From Hyalella azteca (Eukaryota > Arthropoda > Malacostraca > Amphipoda > Hyalellidae), in assembly GCF_000764305.2 (NCBI RefSeq), contig NW_025947279.1, positions 1 to 64,000 on the forward strand: DNA of 64,000 nt, written 5' to 3'. Of this stretch, positions 24,326 through 36,300 are shown in pieces. The translations under genes were made by a program, and so were the position numbers. The notes below the pieces were generated by a model that saw only the letters and a list, made by a program, of their open reading frames with translations, was not told the DNA's origin and did no database searches. Positions within the stretch are counted from its first letter, which is position 1. Each line of letters begins with the position of its first letter.

Positions 24326-26694
24326 ATGAAGATGAGACGCCTTGCGTCGCTGCCACCTTACTTCCTACCAGTGCTACTCGCCGCTACGCTGGTCACCGCA
24401 GCGTTCGCTGACGCTGCTCGAGAAGGTATCACCGAGACTCTAGACATAATTTACAAATTTCGTTACTCAATGCGTCTTTAACTTCAAAACGAATGTTGTA
24501 CATTCGAAACGTGATTCAATATTAAAAATGTCTATCGGTAATTTAATTTAGTACGACTTATTGAAGTCGTACGAAGAATTACGAAGAATTTAGTACGACT
24601 TATTGAAAAAACTAACAACAAGCTAATAAATAAAACTAATTCTCTATTCTTTAACAAAACTTACATAATTTACATTGCACAAATGCTTGAAAATAGGTTA
24701 AATTAAAGTAATCAGCTAATTAGCTATTATATTTATAATTGTAACCCTTATTGCATTATATTACTCGTTCTGATGTTAGAAGATAATTATCTCTGATGTT
24801 TCTATCCTTTTTATTCATTCTATAAATGATAATCAAGCATAATTCAATGAAATATTAATTGATTTTACATTCAATTACAGTTGAAATACCACTCGTTTTG
24901 AATAATTTTTAGGAAATTTTACTGTATTTGGCTTTAGATTACTGTAAGGTATTGGAACAAATCTCACATTTCTGCACCTACAATTGAATTAAAATCAAAA
25001 TCGTTATTCACTAACGTACAAGACGTCAACAATATTGTACACAATATGCCTTTATTTGAAGATATTCGCCAACAAATGAATTCTGTCAGTAAATTGGCAT
25101 GTGAAATTTCGAACGGACATTGCACCTGTTTGGGGGGAATCGTAATTCTCGTTAAGGAGACGGATTCTTTTTATCAAAACCTATGAGGTGATAAAAGAAA
25201 TATTGACATTCCGGGTCACATTGTGTTGACTACACAGGCAATATACCGCATCAATTTTTTCCAGATTTTGTATGGAGCAGATTGATTGGTTCCAAATATA
25301 TTATCTGTGTTTTGAAAAGCTTACATATTTCTATTGAACATGGTATCCCTAATTCGATATGTTGACGAAATACAAACAGATATGAATGTAGAAACTCTCA
25401 CAAATTCGCCATTGAATAGACTATACCTTTAGTAAAATTTTATTTACATTTTCCTTCCATTCGCCAAAGTATTTTAGTCAAATGGCGGTGAAAGAATTCT
25501 TCCACATAACCATATGTATTTCATTCAATCCCTTTTTTCCGTCAAAGTTAATCCTAAAATTCCGTCCTATTTTATCCTAAAATTTGTATGACGGTTCATG
25601 AGAATTACAATCGAACACACTGGTAGGTTATCTACTTGCCCCTCGTACACATCAGATTCATCGGGGAGTTCAGTATTGTCGCCCCGCACGGTATCGCCGG
25701 ACGACGCGCGCCTCATCGCGGCCATCAGCACGTGGACGCAGCTGAGTTTCGTCACGTCCATCACGACGGTGCCTCTGACGTGCAACAGAGCTGTTCAGGG
25801 TACCGTGGCGTGCAAGAAAAGACGCAGATATGGAGGCAGGAAATTCAGCCTCATTCCTAATTTCAATGACGAAAGGTTAGGAAATCATGTCGCGTAAATT
25901 CGGCATTGATTATCATTTTACATGACATCCATACCAATGTTGTTTGAAGACAAATTTTTGTGCCAAAGAACAAGAGAATTTAGTTAAGTAAGAATTCAAT
26001 TCTCTTGGAAAATGATTATGTTTGTAATAATGCCGTATGCATTGTGATCATATTTCGGTGGAAAATTTAAGATTATATTTTTATCAAAAATCATCGTGTG
26101 TGCCGTTAATGCTTCTCTCTCCAATGCTTTACTTATCTACATGAAAATTTTTATGTAAAATATTCAAAAGACAATGAAAAGATTTTGATAAGTCAGAATT
26201 AACGATCCCAGTAATTTTTCGATCTAAATTTGTAAATTGTACTAATGACTTCTACATTACCGTGAGTCTCCAGCAGATAACAAATTAAACCGCTGAAGTC
26301 TTGCTTCAGGCTCTTAACTTCTGTCCAAACTCACGCAAATCACGTTTTAATTTAATAACATAAGCTGTTCCCCCATTAAAATATTTCTCATACAAAAAGT
26401 TTAAAATAATGCACTTATTTATAAGGTAATTTATGCACTATTTATGCCGGCAGCTCCGTGCCGGCAGTGGACGGTTCAATCAACGAGGGCTCTTCAGTCG
26501 CAAGACCGGACTACTTAGTAACTGATTTAGACGGCAAAAATGACGAAGAAAGATCAGGGCGACTCGCCCTGACTGTATGGCGATCATTCACCTCCACCTA
26601 CACGATGATCATGACCTCCACCAACAATGCAGTGACTTTCTCCGTGTCTATCGCGTGCACGATCCAAGGGGCGAGCTTCCCTGCTCCATGCTAG
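24326..26694 (+). CDS. Secreted two-module Cys/Thr-rich protein, family gene 1
   Basis: Exons 24326-24425 (A), 25656-25875 (B) and 26454-26694 (C) join in phases 1 and 2 to give 186 residues. Donors are gtatca and gttagg; acceptors are cacatcag and gccggcag. Residues 1-28 form a signal peptide (hydrophobic 13-27, cleavage after AFA). Module 1 is R52-x23-C76-x9-C86, followed at once by KKRRR (87-91). Module 2 is W149-x25-C175-x10-C186, and C186 is the last residue. Both modules are rich in Thr, Ser and Val. The polybasic stretch resembles a proprotein-convertase site, so two disulfide-looped products are plausible, but this is inference. No named family is recognised. Gene 2 is its inverted near-copy. 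The A-B intron is 1230 bp and the B-C intron 578 bp. Confidence 0.85.
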
Positions 26695-27255
26695 TGATCT
26701 CCAGATTAACATATTAACTCTTTTGGCTGGCTTCGGCAATGGTCTTTATTTCATGTACCAAGAATATATGTTTTTTTACAAACTTGCATCTTCAACTCTG
26801 CTATCTGTCTCAACTGTCATTTGTTTTTCATAAATTTGAAAAGTTTACATTTCTTGGCTCATCGCGACAAAATTCGCATGTTCACTTATACAATAGCTAT
26901 GAGTTATTCCTGTTATACGATTTATCGGGAATTTTTTATTCCGCCTGAATGACCTTATCCATACGCTGCCAAACTTGTTTTAGAATAATTTTTCATCAAG
27001 ATGTATTCATTGTTTTGTAGGTTAGTCGATAAGGGTCAAAATACACTATTTCAGTATAACGGCTTTATTGCAAATGATTTTCCTTACTAGCGATAGTGAA
27101 AGATTCAATAAAAATAATCAAAAGAACTCTCCACAAAATATTTCAAGCAAGATACTCTCGCATAGGTTTGCGAATAACTCTTTGATTAGTTATGACGTTT
27201 AGTGAGGAGTGAACAATTAAGTGACCGTTAGTAACGATCAGAATGCGAGGCAACC
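26695..27255. other. 3' flank of family gene 1
   Basis: No further exon. An AATAAA-type hexamer (caataaaaataatc) near 27108 could be the polyadenylation signal of gene 1, about 410 bp after the stop. Confidence 0.3.
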
Positions 27256-28610
27256 CTATCAAGCATCTGACGTTGGAACAACGTTGATTATTGGTTGATT
27301 TCAGGTTGAAATACTGAACATCCAAAGTTAAACGTCCAATCAACATTGAAATCTGACCAAAACTAGAACGGAGGTAAAACAACCTTATTTCCACGTTGAA
27401 ATAACGTCGTTATTGGTACGTTGAATGTTTACTAATTTTCAAACGTTGAAATTATGTTGATTTCAGGTCGAAATACTGAACAGCCATAATTAAACGTCCA
27501 ATCAACGTCGAAATCTGACCAAAACTAGAACGGATGTAAAACAAACTTATTTCCACGTTGAAATAACGTCGATATTTGTACGTTGCATGTTTACTAATTT
27601 TTAAACGTTGAAATTATGTTAATTTCAGGTTGAAATACTGAATAGCTAAAATTAAGGGGAGCATCTACCCTAAAAATTATCTCGGCTATTTACAATCGGA
27701 TCACTCTGAAACTTGGTACATATATGTAAAATAGAAAAAAACTTGCATTTTGTTCGTGTGCATTTTTCGAAAAAAATGAAAGAAAACGTGAAATTCTTAG
27801 AAAACGGCTATGAAAGGGGGTACTGTAGAAATGGATCTTATCCTAGGATTTCTGAGCTACAACATCGAGACACATATCATTCGATGCGTGAGGTCTTCAT
27901 CTACAAAATGTCCATCTTCTTTTTTTTAAATTCTAATTTTTGTAGAAGTACGGGGCATTTTTCCAAAATGTTTGGAAATTTTTCGATTTTCCCCCCGCCA
28001 CCCCCCTCTTTTTGCAGATTAAAATTCAAACTATAATGAAACTAGAAAAACCGAGATGGACATTTTGTAGATAGTTTATTTGCAAATTGAATGGTATATG
28101 TCTCATTGTTGTAGCTTCAAAACTCTAGGAAGAGATAGGTTTTCCGTGACAATAAGTGTGAATGTTGAGGAGAGCGCGACAAAGTCACGCGCGCACCACA
28201 ATATGCGCTCAATGTAGCATAGATTCCAAACTAAACGTTTCTGGAGCTTGATTCCACTCAAGGATGATGGGAGCAACTACATATAATTAGTTCCTATCTA
28301 ATTACTTAAAGAACTCCCCCACCCGCCCCCCTTTCATGAAATGTCGTGAAATCATAAATCAACGTAGAGAGATGGCAGTGGTACCGTTGGATAGGGCAGA
28401 ATGTCAGCTTTAAAATTAGTATAAAAACCGAAAAAGTAAAAATTTTCAATTTTAGGGTAGACGCTCCCCTTAAACGTCCAATCAACGTCAAAATCTGACC
28501 AAAACTAGAACGGACGTAAAACAACCATATTTCAACGTTGAAGTAACGTCGATATTGGTACGTTGAATATTTATTAATTGTTTAACGTTGAATCAATGAT
28601 TAAACGTTGA
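27256..28610. repeat. 162-bp tandem repeat of AACGTTGA-rich units, split by a transposon
   Basis: The block aacgtccaatcaac starts at 27331 and 27493, and the third start at 28473 falls at 27655 once the inserted element and its duplicated TTAA (818 bp) are removed, which gives a period of 162 in both intervals. Units are rich in the near-palindrome caacgttgaaat. A short related stretch lies at about 47485-47535 in intron 1 of family gene 4. Confidence 0.85.
27656..28469. mobile_element. piggyBac-like (TTAA-type) non-autonomous element, copy 2, with proven insertion site
   Basis: Ends GGGGAGCATCTACCCTAAAA and the inverted TTTTAGGGTAGACGCTCCCC bound 814 bp. TTAA at 27652-27655 and at 28470-28473 is the target duplication. 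The neighbouring tandem unit shows the unoccupied site (cataattaaacgtcc near 27486-27498) with one TTAA. Internal blocks match the element at 17364-18432 in the opposite orientation. No transposase frame. Confidence 0.85.
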
Positions 28611-30088
28611 AGTTTTTCATTTATGCAGGTTTGATCGAAGACCAGAGCATACTTTTTATTAACAATTTTCTTATTATTTTTTCAATAAGCCGAACAAAAT
28701 ATCTTGCTGGTACTTGGAGATCAAAAAGCAGTTTACCAAATGCCATTAACTGGAATACGACGTTTCGAATGTTCAATATTCATTATCAAGTAGGTGAAGA
28801 GTTATTACAGCGCCTAAAATTAAAATTTTGAAATGACATATGTTCATACAAAAATAATCTTAGATACGGTTCAAAATCGAAAATTGAATTAATCCGAGAA
28901 TAATTTAAATGTCCTGAGTAATCCGGTGGTTTGCAAATTGATAGCAGGAGACTGGTCTTTAATGATTAGAGCCTCTACTATATCCACAGTCTGGTAACGT
29001 CGGGGCACCGCATGACGATGACATCTGTGAATCATCTGTAAAAGAATTGTACAGTGGAGAATCGTTTAATAAATTGTTAGATATATGCTTCATTCTAATT
29101 TTTATTTACAATTAAAAATGATCGGTTTCAGACTCTTTCTTTGCCGACTATTTTGAATATAGAATGTATTTTCATTTTTAAAATAATTAACAGCTATAAC
29201 TATGTTTTTAATCGTTTTAAGTGTAATTATTTTTTACGATGCAACACTTTTGATCATTTAGTGTGTGAAAGCACCAACCAAAATGCGGCTATAATATTAT
29301 TTCTCTCTAAATTAATTCTGGAAAAAAATATATACATTCGCTAGTTGCCTCAGTGAATATATTTAATTAATTAAATTTAATTTGGTAATTAATTGAATTT
29401 AATTTGGTAATCGGCGAGAGGAGGAGAAAAGCTGACAGAGAAAGTAGTGGCCATATTTTCAGATGAAAATGAGGAAATTTTAAGAGAAAATAGTTCCATT
29501 TCTGTTTTTCTTTTCTAATTATTATACATTATTTAAACTACTGGAATGGAGAAGGTTGTGAGGAGAGAATCTTGTCCATTGTACGGAAGGTTTTGGTATC
29601 GAAACCACAATAACTTGCTTCCATGGATCTGAAACAAGCCCAAAGGCCCAACTTATATTGAGATAATCAAATAAATTTTGTTTGCACAAGAATGCAGTCG
29701 TCATCTTGGTGCTTATCTTTTTTTTAATAAATATAAGTAACGCAATAACATTTTGTGGTGATATTTAGTTATACCGTTTATCAGAAGGATTTTTGCAGGC
29801 GGTAAGTCTCAATCCTCTCTCGATCCAGATCAATTTGTAAGTTACTTTCCACGTGAGAAACTAAGAACAGTTATTATCTCAAATAATCTGTACCAAAATG
29901 GTGTGGGAAATAATAATTACTTGAGCCGTTATACTGATATTATATTTTGACCCCTACTACTATAAGAAATTTACAAAATTATATTTAACATACAGACGAG
30001 ACCATTAACGTTATATGGAGCTCGCGATATTCGGGAGAAACAGGAAATTTAGAAGTGGCAATTCTCAACAATACTTTTTCCTTTTTAA
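28611..30088. other. Gene-free stretch
   Basis: AT-rich. A short duplication of aatttaatttggtaatt lies near 29375-29412. No exon was recognised. Confidence 0.4.
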
Positions 30089-30260
30089 CGAACTTAAGAT
30101 TCTGGCTAAAACTAATAAACTGATTTATTGAAGGACTTTACATAGATATTCCACTTGCTTTATCTGCCATATAAATTTATTGAGCTTAAACGAACTTAAG
30201 ATTCGGCCTAAAACTAATAAAATGATTTATTTAAGGACGTTACATAGATTGCGATACAAA
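30089..30260. repeat. Diverged tandem duplication, offset about 102 bp
   Basis: cgaacttaagattctggct and the following ctaataaactgatttatt near 30089 recur as cgaacttaagattcggcct and ctaataaaatgatttattt from 30191, including aaggac(t/g)ttacatagat. Confidence 0.7.
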
Positions 30261-30940
30261 TTTATTGAAGAAACATATTAGACGCCGCAGTCTCTTATCG
30301 CGACTTCGAAATTCGAGTGTACTGCACAAGTCTCGATACTCTGATTTTTTTCGCTCGGCATTCGCATTGTTGATAGCCAAGAATATGTAACTATGATGAG
30401 CTTTTTTGCATAAATTGAAGTATTAAGCTAAACTGAGTCAAAAATTGAAATTTGCGGCGCGATCCATAAAATCTATATGGATGAAACAAATTAATACCAA
30501 TTTCCATGCCAGATAACGTGTGGTCCTTTGGATACAGAAGTGGAAAAACATTAAAAATCAGCAGACCATAATTTGCATCCTGTTGTTGTCCATAATTTGC
30601 ATCCATTGCCAGTAAATACTGCCTCAAATTTTTGAGGAAATGTGCTCTACTCTAATGGAATTATTATGTACTCAAGTGGAATTATTCCCCAGTTCTTTTC
30701 TTATTGATTCTGCAAATCAGTCAGGACCATATGCATGTGCATCTTTTTGACTGTTTTCCTACATGCGCTCGGTAGAATTAAAGTCTGGGAACACGGTAAT
30801 GTCTGGGAACACGTTGCTTCAATAAGCAATCAAGAACCTCAAATGAAATTAAAATATACTAAATTATACCATATTGAAATATTACGTCACAATGTTAGGT
30901 GCTTCCATCAAATTGCCCAACCCTTGCCCATGCTTCTAGA

Positions 30941-33399
30941 TCAACCGACGCATGGAGCAGGGAAGCTCGCCCCTTGGATCGTGCACGCGATAGACACGGA
31001 GAAAGTCACTGCATTGTTGGTGGAGGTCATGATCATCGTGTAGGTGGAGGTGAACGATCGCCACACAGTCAGGGCGAGTCGTCCGGATCTTTCTTCGTCA
31101 TTTTTGTCTTCCGTGTTCGCTTCTAAGTCGTCTTGGGAGGCGGGAGACGAGACTAAGTTCATTGAACCGTCCACTGCCGGCACGGAACTGCAACACACGA
31201 TTTGGACTGATATTTTAGTTTATAACTGTCATTTTTATGTCTACGAATCAGCACATAAAGCAAATAATTCATGTAATAAACCTAATTGATAAATGCTTTA
31301 ATCGAACTATTAATCAAGTTCAAGAAACAAAGACAAACAACATTTTACTTGAAAAACCTGAGATTTTGGTGGTCATCCCATTTAAATAAATTGAACCATT
31401 GTTTAACACGTTTATCAGTATAATCGAAATGGATGATTAGCACTCTGATTAAATCTTCATTGATAGCCTCACTCCTCTTATGACCAACGGAGGCCATCTT
31501 TCAAGCTTTTGATTCAAATTGCTCCACTCAAATCTCCTCGCCTTGTTCAACCATTTACCGACCTGTAATAATCAAAATTTTGTAGTCGTTTCTTAAAGAA
31601 ATTTTGTTAGTTTCAGCATCTGATCATAATTTGTTCACCCGTTATCTTTGACCAATGTTATGTTGTCGAATCTCCTGCTTCTTTTTGCAAAGCCTTAATT
31701 TTTTGCACGCCGAATCTCTTGAGACAGCTCAGTTGCAAAATCCATTTTTAACAGTTATCAAGTGGAGTAATCATTAATATCAAAGCAAGGTAGCAAGATT
31801 TCCTCACCTTTCCTCATTGAAATTCGGTATCAGGCTGAATTTTCTGCCTCCGTATCTGCGTCTTTTCTTGCACGCCACGGTACTCTGGACAGCGAGGGTG
31901 CACGTCAGAGGCACCGTCGTGATGGACGTGACGAAACTCAGCTGCGTCCACGTGCTGATGGCCGCGATGAGGCGCGCGTCGTCCGGCGATACAGTGCGGG
32001 GCGACAACGCCGAACTCCCCGATGAATCTGATGTGTAAGAGGGGCAAGCAGAGAACCATTTGTGCCTGAATCAAATTATATGCTGACATCATGAATCATT
32101 GAGGAAAGCTCTGTTGCACGTCAGAGGCACCGTCGTGATGGACGTGACGAAACTCAGCTGCGTCCACGTGCTGATGGCCGCGATGAGGCGCGCGTCGTCC
32201 GGCGATACAGTGCGGGGCGACAACGCCGAACTCCCCGATGAATCTGATGTGTAAGAGGGGCAAGCAGAGAACCATTTGTGCCTGAATCAAATTATATGCT
32301 GACATCATGAATCATTGAGGAAGCAACTCAAAATCAATTGATAGATAAAATTATTACGCAATGAAACTTGAACGGTCACTGTCCTATTGTTCATTGAAGA
32401 AAATAGATAATCAAAGGAGAACTTTTGTCGACATAAGATACTTTTAACCTTCAATACAACCTTGTTTGCATGTTTCAGCTAAGAACCACTAACGCGATAT
32501 TTCATGGAAACATACGCTTGTTTGTCAACAAAATTATTAACTTGTTCTGGTGCATGAGATATAAAACTGATCTGAAGGAGTCTAAAAATTGTCTGCAACT
32601 CGCACAACATCATCAAAATATGAGATCGGCCATTAGTGTTTGGTCGTCTTGCGTATCCTGAGATTCCGACCGTGTTCATTATTCTTGTCCCGTCTGAAGT
32701 AGGCCACAGTTAGATAGATATATTACAACTCGACACGCCGGGACACTGACTGAAATTATTCGTTGGTACCCTCCATGAATTTCTAGGTAATGGGTTAAAG
32801 TCTATGATTATAGAGATGTCAATCGGATCACCTAACTTGAGCTGGTAAAGAAAAATTATAATATTGAAAAATATTGTAATATACCACAAGCTATAAAGTC
32901 TGTTGATCTGTCGGTTCAAGCAACGTTAGGTGATAATTTTGTGACGCTTACATTGGTGGATGGCTTGATTGTTTTAGGCTTCCAGTGGTAATTATTGAAA
33001 GGTTTCTACATTTGCGTCTGATTCACGGGAACAAACGAAAAGTTAAAAATTGCCTTATGAATGATCGGAAATAATCATTAGGCCTATTATCATCAATTAC
33101 TCATTAATTCCTTGAGATTAATTTTCCAATAATTCATTTAAAGAAATTTTCAATATATATAAAAAACTCTGATAAATATTCTCCGTTTGTTTCTAATACG
33201 GCGATGACGAACTTTTAACAAGTACATTTGTGATCCTGCAGTCACTTCTACTCCTCTATTCTTCGAGAAATAGTGCGCCGTTGATTTATAATCATGTAAA
33301 TTTAAAATAGTTATACCTACCATCTTGAGCAGCCGTAGTAATCCCTGCCACGACCAGCGCCAGGAGGAAGTAAGATGCAAAGGACGGTAGGCGTATCAT
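30941..33399 (-). CDS. Secreted two-module Cys/Thr-rich protein, family gene 2
   Basis: Exons on the minus strand: A 33399-33321, B 32027-31808, C 31187-30941, with phases 1 and 2, giving 181 residues. Donors are gtaggt and gtgagg; acceptors are cacatcag and tgttgcag. A signal peptide covers residues 1-24 (MIRLPSFASYFLLALVVAGI then TTAA). Module 1 is R45-x23-C69-x9-C79 then KKRRR (80-84). Module 2 is W142-x25-C168-x10-C179, with two residues after. It is closest to gene 1: exon B has the same 220-bp length and the C-terminal about 50 residues of exon C match exactly, while the N-terminal part of exon C differs. Intron 1 holds a partial tandem copy of exon B. It faces gene 1 tail to tail. Function unknown. 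Confidence 0.85.
32089..32316 (-). pseudogene. Truncated tandem copy of exon B in intron 1 of family gene 2
   Basis: A 216-bp segment is repeated: cacgtcagag starts at 31901 and 32117, and atgaatcatt at 32091 and 32307. The copy keeps the splice acceptor (cacatcag, exon from 32243) and codes to ...TCNRAFLNDS, then a TGA at 32091-32089. It lacks the second Cys, the polybasic site and a donor. The TGCAACAGAGCT end matches gene 1, not the adjacent exon B of gene 2. If included in an mRNA it would end the protein early. Confidence 0.8.
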
Positions 33400-36300
33400 T
33401 TTGCGGTTTAAACCAAATTGTCTTCTTCAGAATTTCTGTTTGTTGTACGTGAACTTGTTTCTTGCTGAGAATCTGCGTGTGAAAGTTCAGTTTAGTTGAA
33501 AAATGATAACATTTCCAAATTTTATTGTAATAAATTGAGACTTCAATGGAAACTATTTTATAAAAGTCATACGATTAATGTTTCATGTACGAGTTGTTGC
33601 AGCTATATAATCCATGTTATGCTGCTCGTATTATTTTCACCAGGAGAGATATTTGTTGGTAAACTTCATTCAAAACAACGTGATGATTTTGATATTCATT
33701 AAGTGGTGGCATAACGATAAAATACAAGTATACTCATCAGTGCCACGATGTTCTCTGTGATGCTCGAACAGATTATGTTTTTCGAGCTCTTAATACACAA
33801 AGTACCAGAAAGGCTGAAATTTTTTAGATCAGCCAATGTATTTTTCCACCAGCCACTAAAGTTTTCGTTAAATTGTCCTTATAAATACCCAATACTCTGC
33901 GGAGTGCTGAGTATCAACGATAAATAAAGTATTCAGTATTTGCAGTACACAGTTCACAAACAAAATTATGGCAACAATATAATGAAAAATTAACGATTGG
34001 CTTGTTAGAAAAATAAACATTGAATCCGATTCTTGAACTAGCGCTGTAAAAATTTACTTCAAACTACACATTTCGAACGCTTCCGTAGATGCGACTGCCT
34101 ATAGATGCTTGCAAGCACGCACAGGAATCTTGGTTTTACCCCGACTTTATACTCGACCAAGCGCGATGGTGTAGGGATGGCAATTTTTTCGTTTAATAGG
34201 ATCACTTGATATAAAAAGTCAAGTTTGGGAAAAAAGAAACTTATATTCGTCGCAAGCAAATCAGGTCTTCAAAGGTTTTTTTCTGCTCTTCAGGTAAAAG
34301 TTTGAGTAAATTCTTGTTTTCCATGGTCCAAACTTGGATGCAAAAAATAGATATTCATCTTGCTTGATTATCTCTTCATTACATACTATATTCTTCCCGG
34401 TAGAGAATTGCTTCTGCCAGTCGTGTATAAAGAAGCATAGGAGCGCTGCCCATAGTCTTAAATAATCTTGGTTAGAGCCAATTGAAAAAAATGTGTCTTA
34501 AATCAATTTATGCGCAATAATTTGGTGCTTGTAAATTTAGAAATTTCGGCTACTGCAATATTTCAATTCAAAATGTAAATGCTAAATAAACATCAGTGAT
34601 CCTAATTTCAAACTTCTGTGTGCGATGAACTGAGTTTGAGCATACGGAAGGCCAGTGAATGGCTATAGTAATATACTTAGTCAGTTTGTTTGATCTTTGA
34701 ATGTTCAATTATAAGTGGACGATGATGAGCCATCCAAGTTTGAAAATAGTTTCTAGAATTTGAAGCATCAAGAATACATTTGATGAAGCGCTTCCTGGAT
34801 TTAAAATCTGACATTTTGAATATATATGTACTGGGACGCATTTAAATTCATATTCACGCACAGCACGACGAAGAGATAGCAATCGGATGTTCATTACATT
34901 ATACTCTGCTAATTGAAAAAGTTCAGGTTCTTACATTCACTGCGACTTTTTTTAGTTCACACAGCAGTTACATGCGAGTTACAGTAAATTGAAAATATTT
35001 TATATGTCATACATAAATTTTTAATATTGATTACATTAATATCGCACAATTGTTTGAATCATCGATTAACCAGAAATGTAGAATAGAAGACAAGCCACAA
35101 AATTTGACTATTTGACAAATTTGACTCAAGACTATTTTGAATACATATATTTTTTAGGCTAAAGTCTAGTTCATGACAAATGTTTTTGAACAACATTTAG
35201 ACGCTGGGAAGTATGTCTTGAAAATTTTCCGATTTTCCAACACTGGTATTTTTCTATCAAGAACAAAATAAATGAAATCATTTCAAGCAACTCAGGAAAA
35301 TAGAAACACATGGCAATTTTATTGTTTTACTATAAATATGTTATAAAATAATTCGTTCTCTTGCAAAGTTAATTTTAGATGATATCTTGCAATGTCAATG
35401 TTTTTCACCTATATTGCTTCGAACGGACAAAAATAATTATCAGATCTATATTATTCATATATGCAAAAATTAAAATATTGGGACAAATTATTTGTTTGAT
35501 ATATTGTTCTCAACAAAATTCTCTGCGGCGGTAGGAATCTTTCAATGAGTTTGAAGAGGAGGTATCGGTCAAGGCCTTCATCTCTCTTCTTCGCAGAGCT
35601 GATCGTAACAGAGCTCGCTTTTGCAACTCATGAACGTATTCTAATTCTTTTACATACAACAAATTCGGGATGCATTTCTCATCGATACATTGTTCAGTTT
35701 ATGATTGCAGTTATTTGATCATTATTTATTTGCAACCATAGAAATAAACTACGATCAAAGTGAATTTCCTTGTATTGTTGCAAAATGAAAAATACTACAC
35801 TGTATCGTAACAGAAAAAATTAAATTTTTATGATTAGTAGAAATAAAGCCAGAAGTAAATTCAGAATATCATATTAGCAAGCGTTTATAAAATTAAATAT
35901 GAAAACATTACGTGCGTGTTGAATAATGAAATCATTCACGAATAACATTGCCGTGATAATGCCAAAATAATTTTTCAATCTTAGTGCAAATGATCGACAC
36001 TAGCCACATTCTCGAAAAAACAAACATTGCTTTAATTAAACAATTTGAACAATACTATTAGCCCTACTTAAAACATTTCAAAACAAAATTGACCACAGCC
36101 GTGAATAGAATTAGGAGACGATATGAATAAAAAAGATCGCTGAAAGTAATCAAAAACAAATTTTCTGAAAAGTTAGATCGTTTTCTATTTTTACAAAAAT
36201 TTGATATTTTAAGAAACGTACAAAATAACACTCCTGCCCTTCCTATATATAATCTCTTCCTCCTGCTTTGCACAAATTTCAAAATTTTCATTACAAAAGT

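Noticed and set aside
25636..25860. Alternative frame across exon B of family gene 1 (His-rich)
   Set aside because: The same frame recurs in gene 2 only because the nucleotides are duplicated; the splice phases and Cys pattern fit the other frame.
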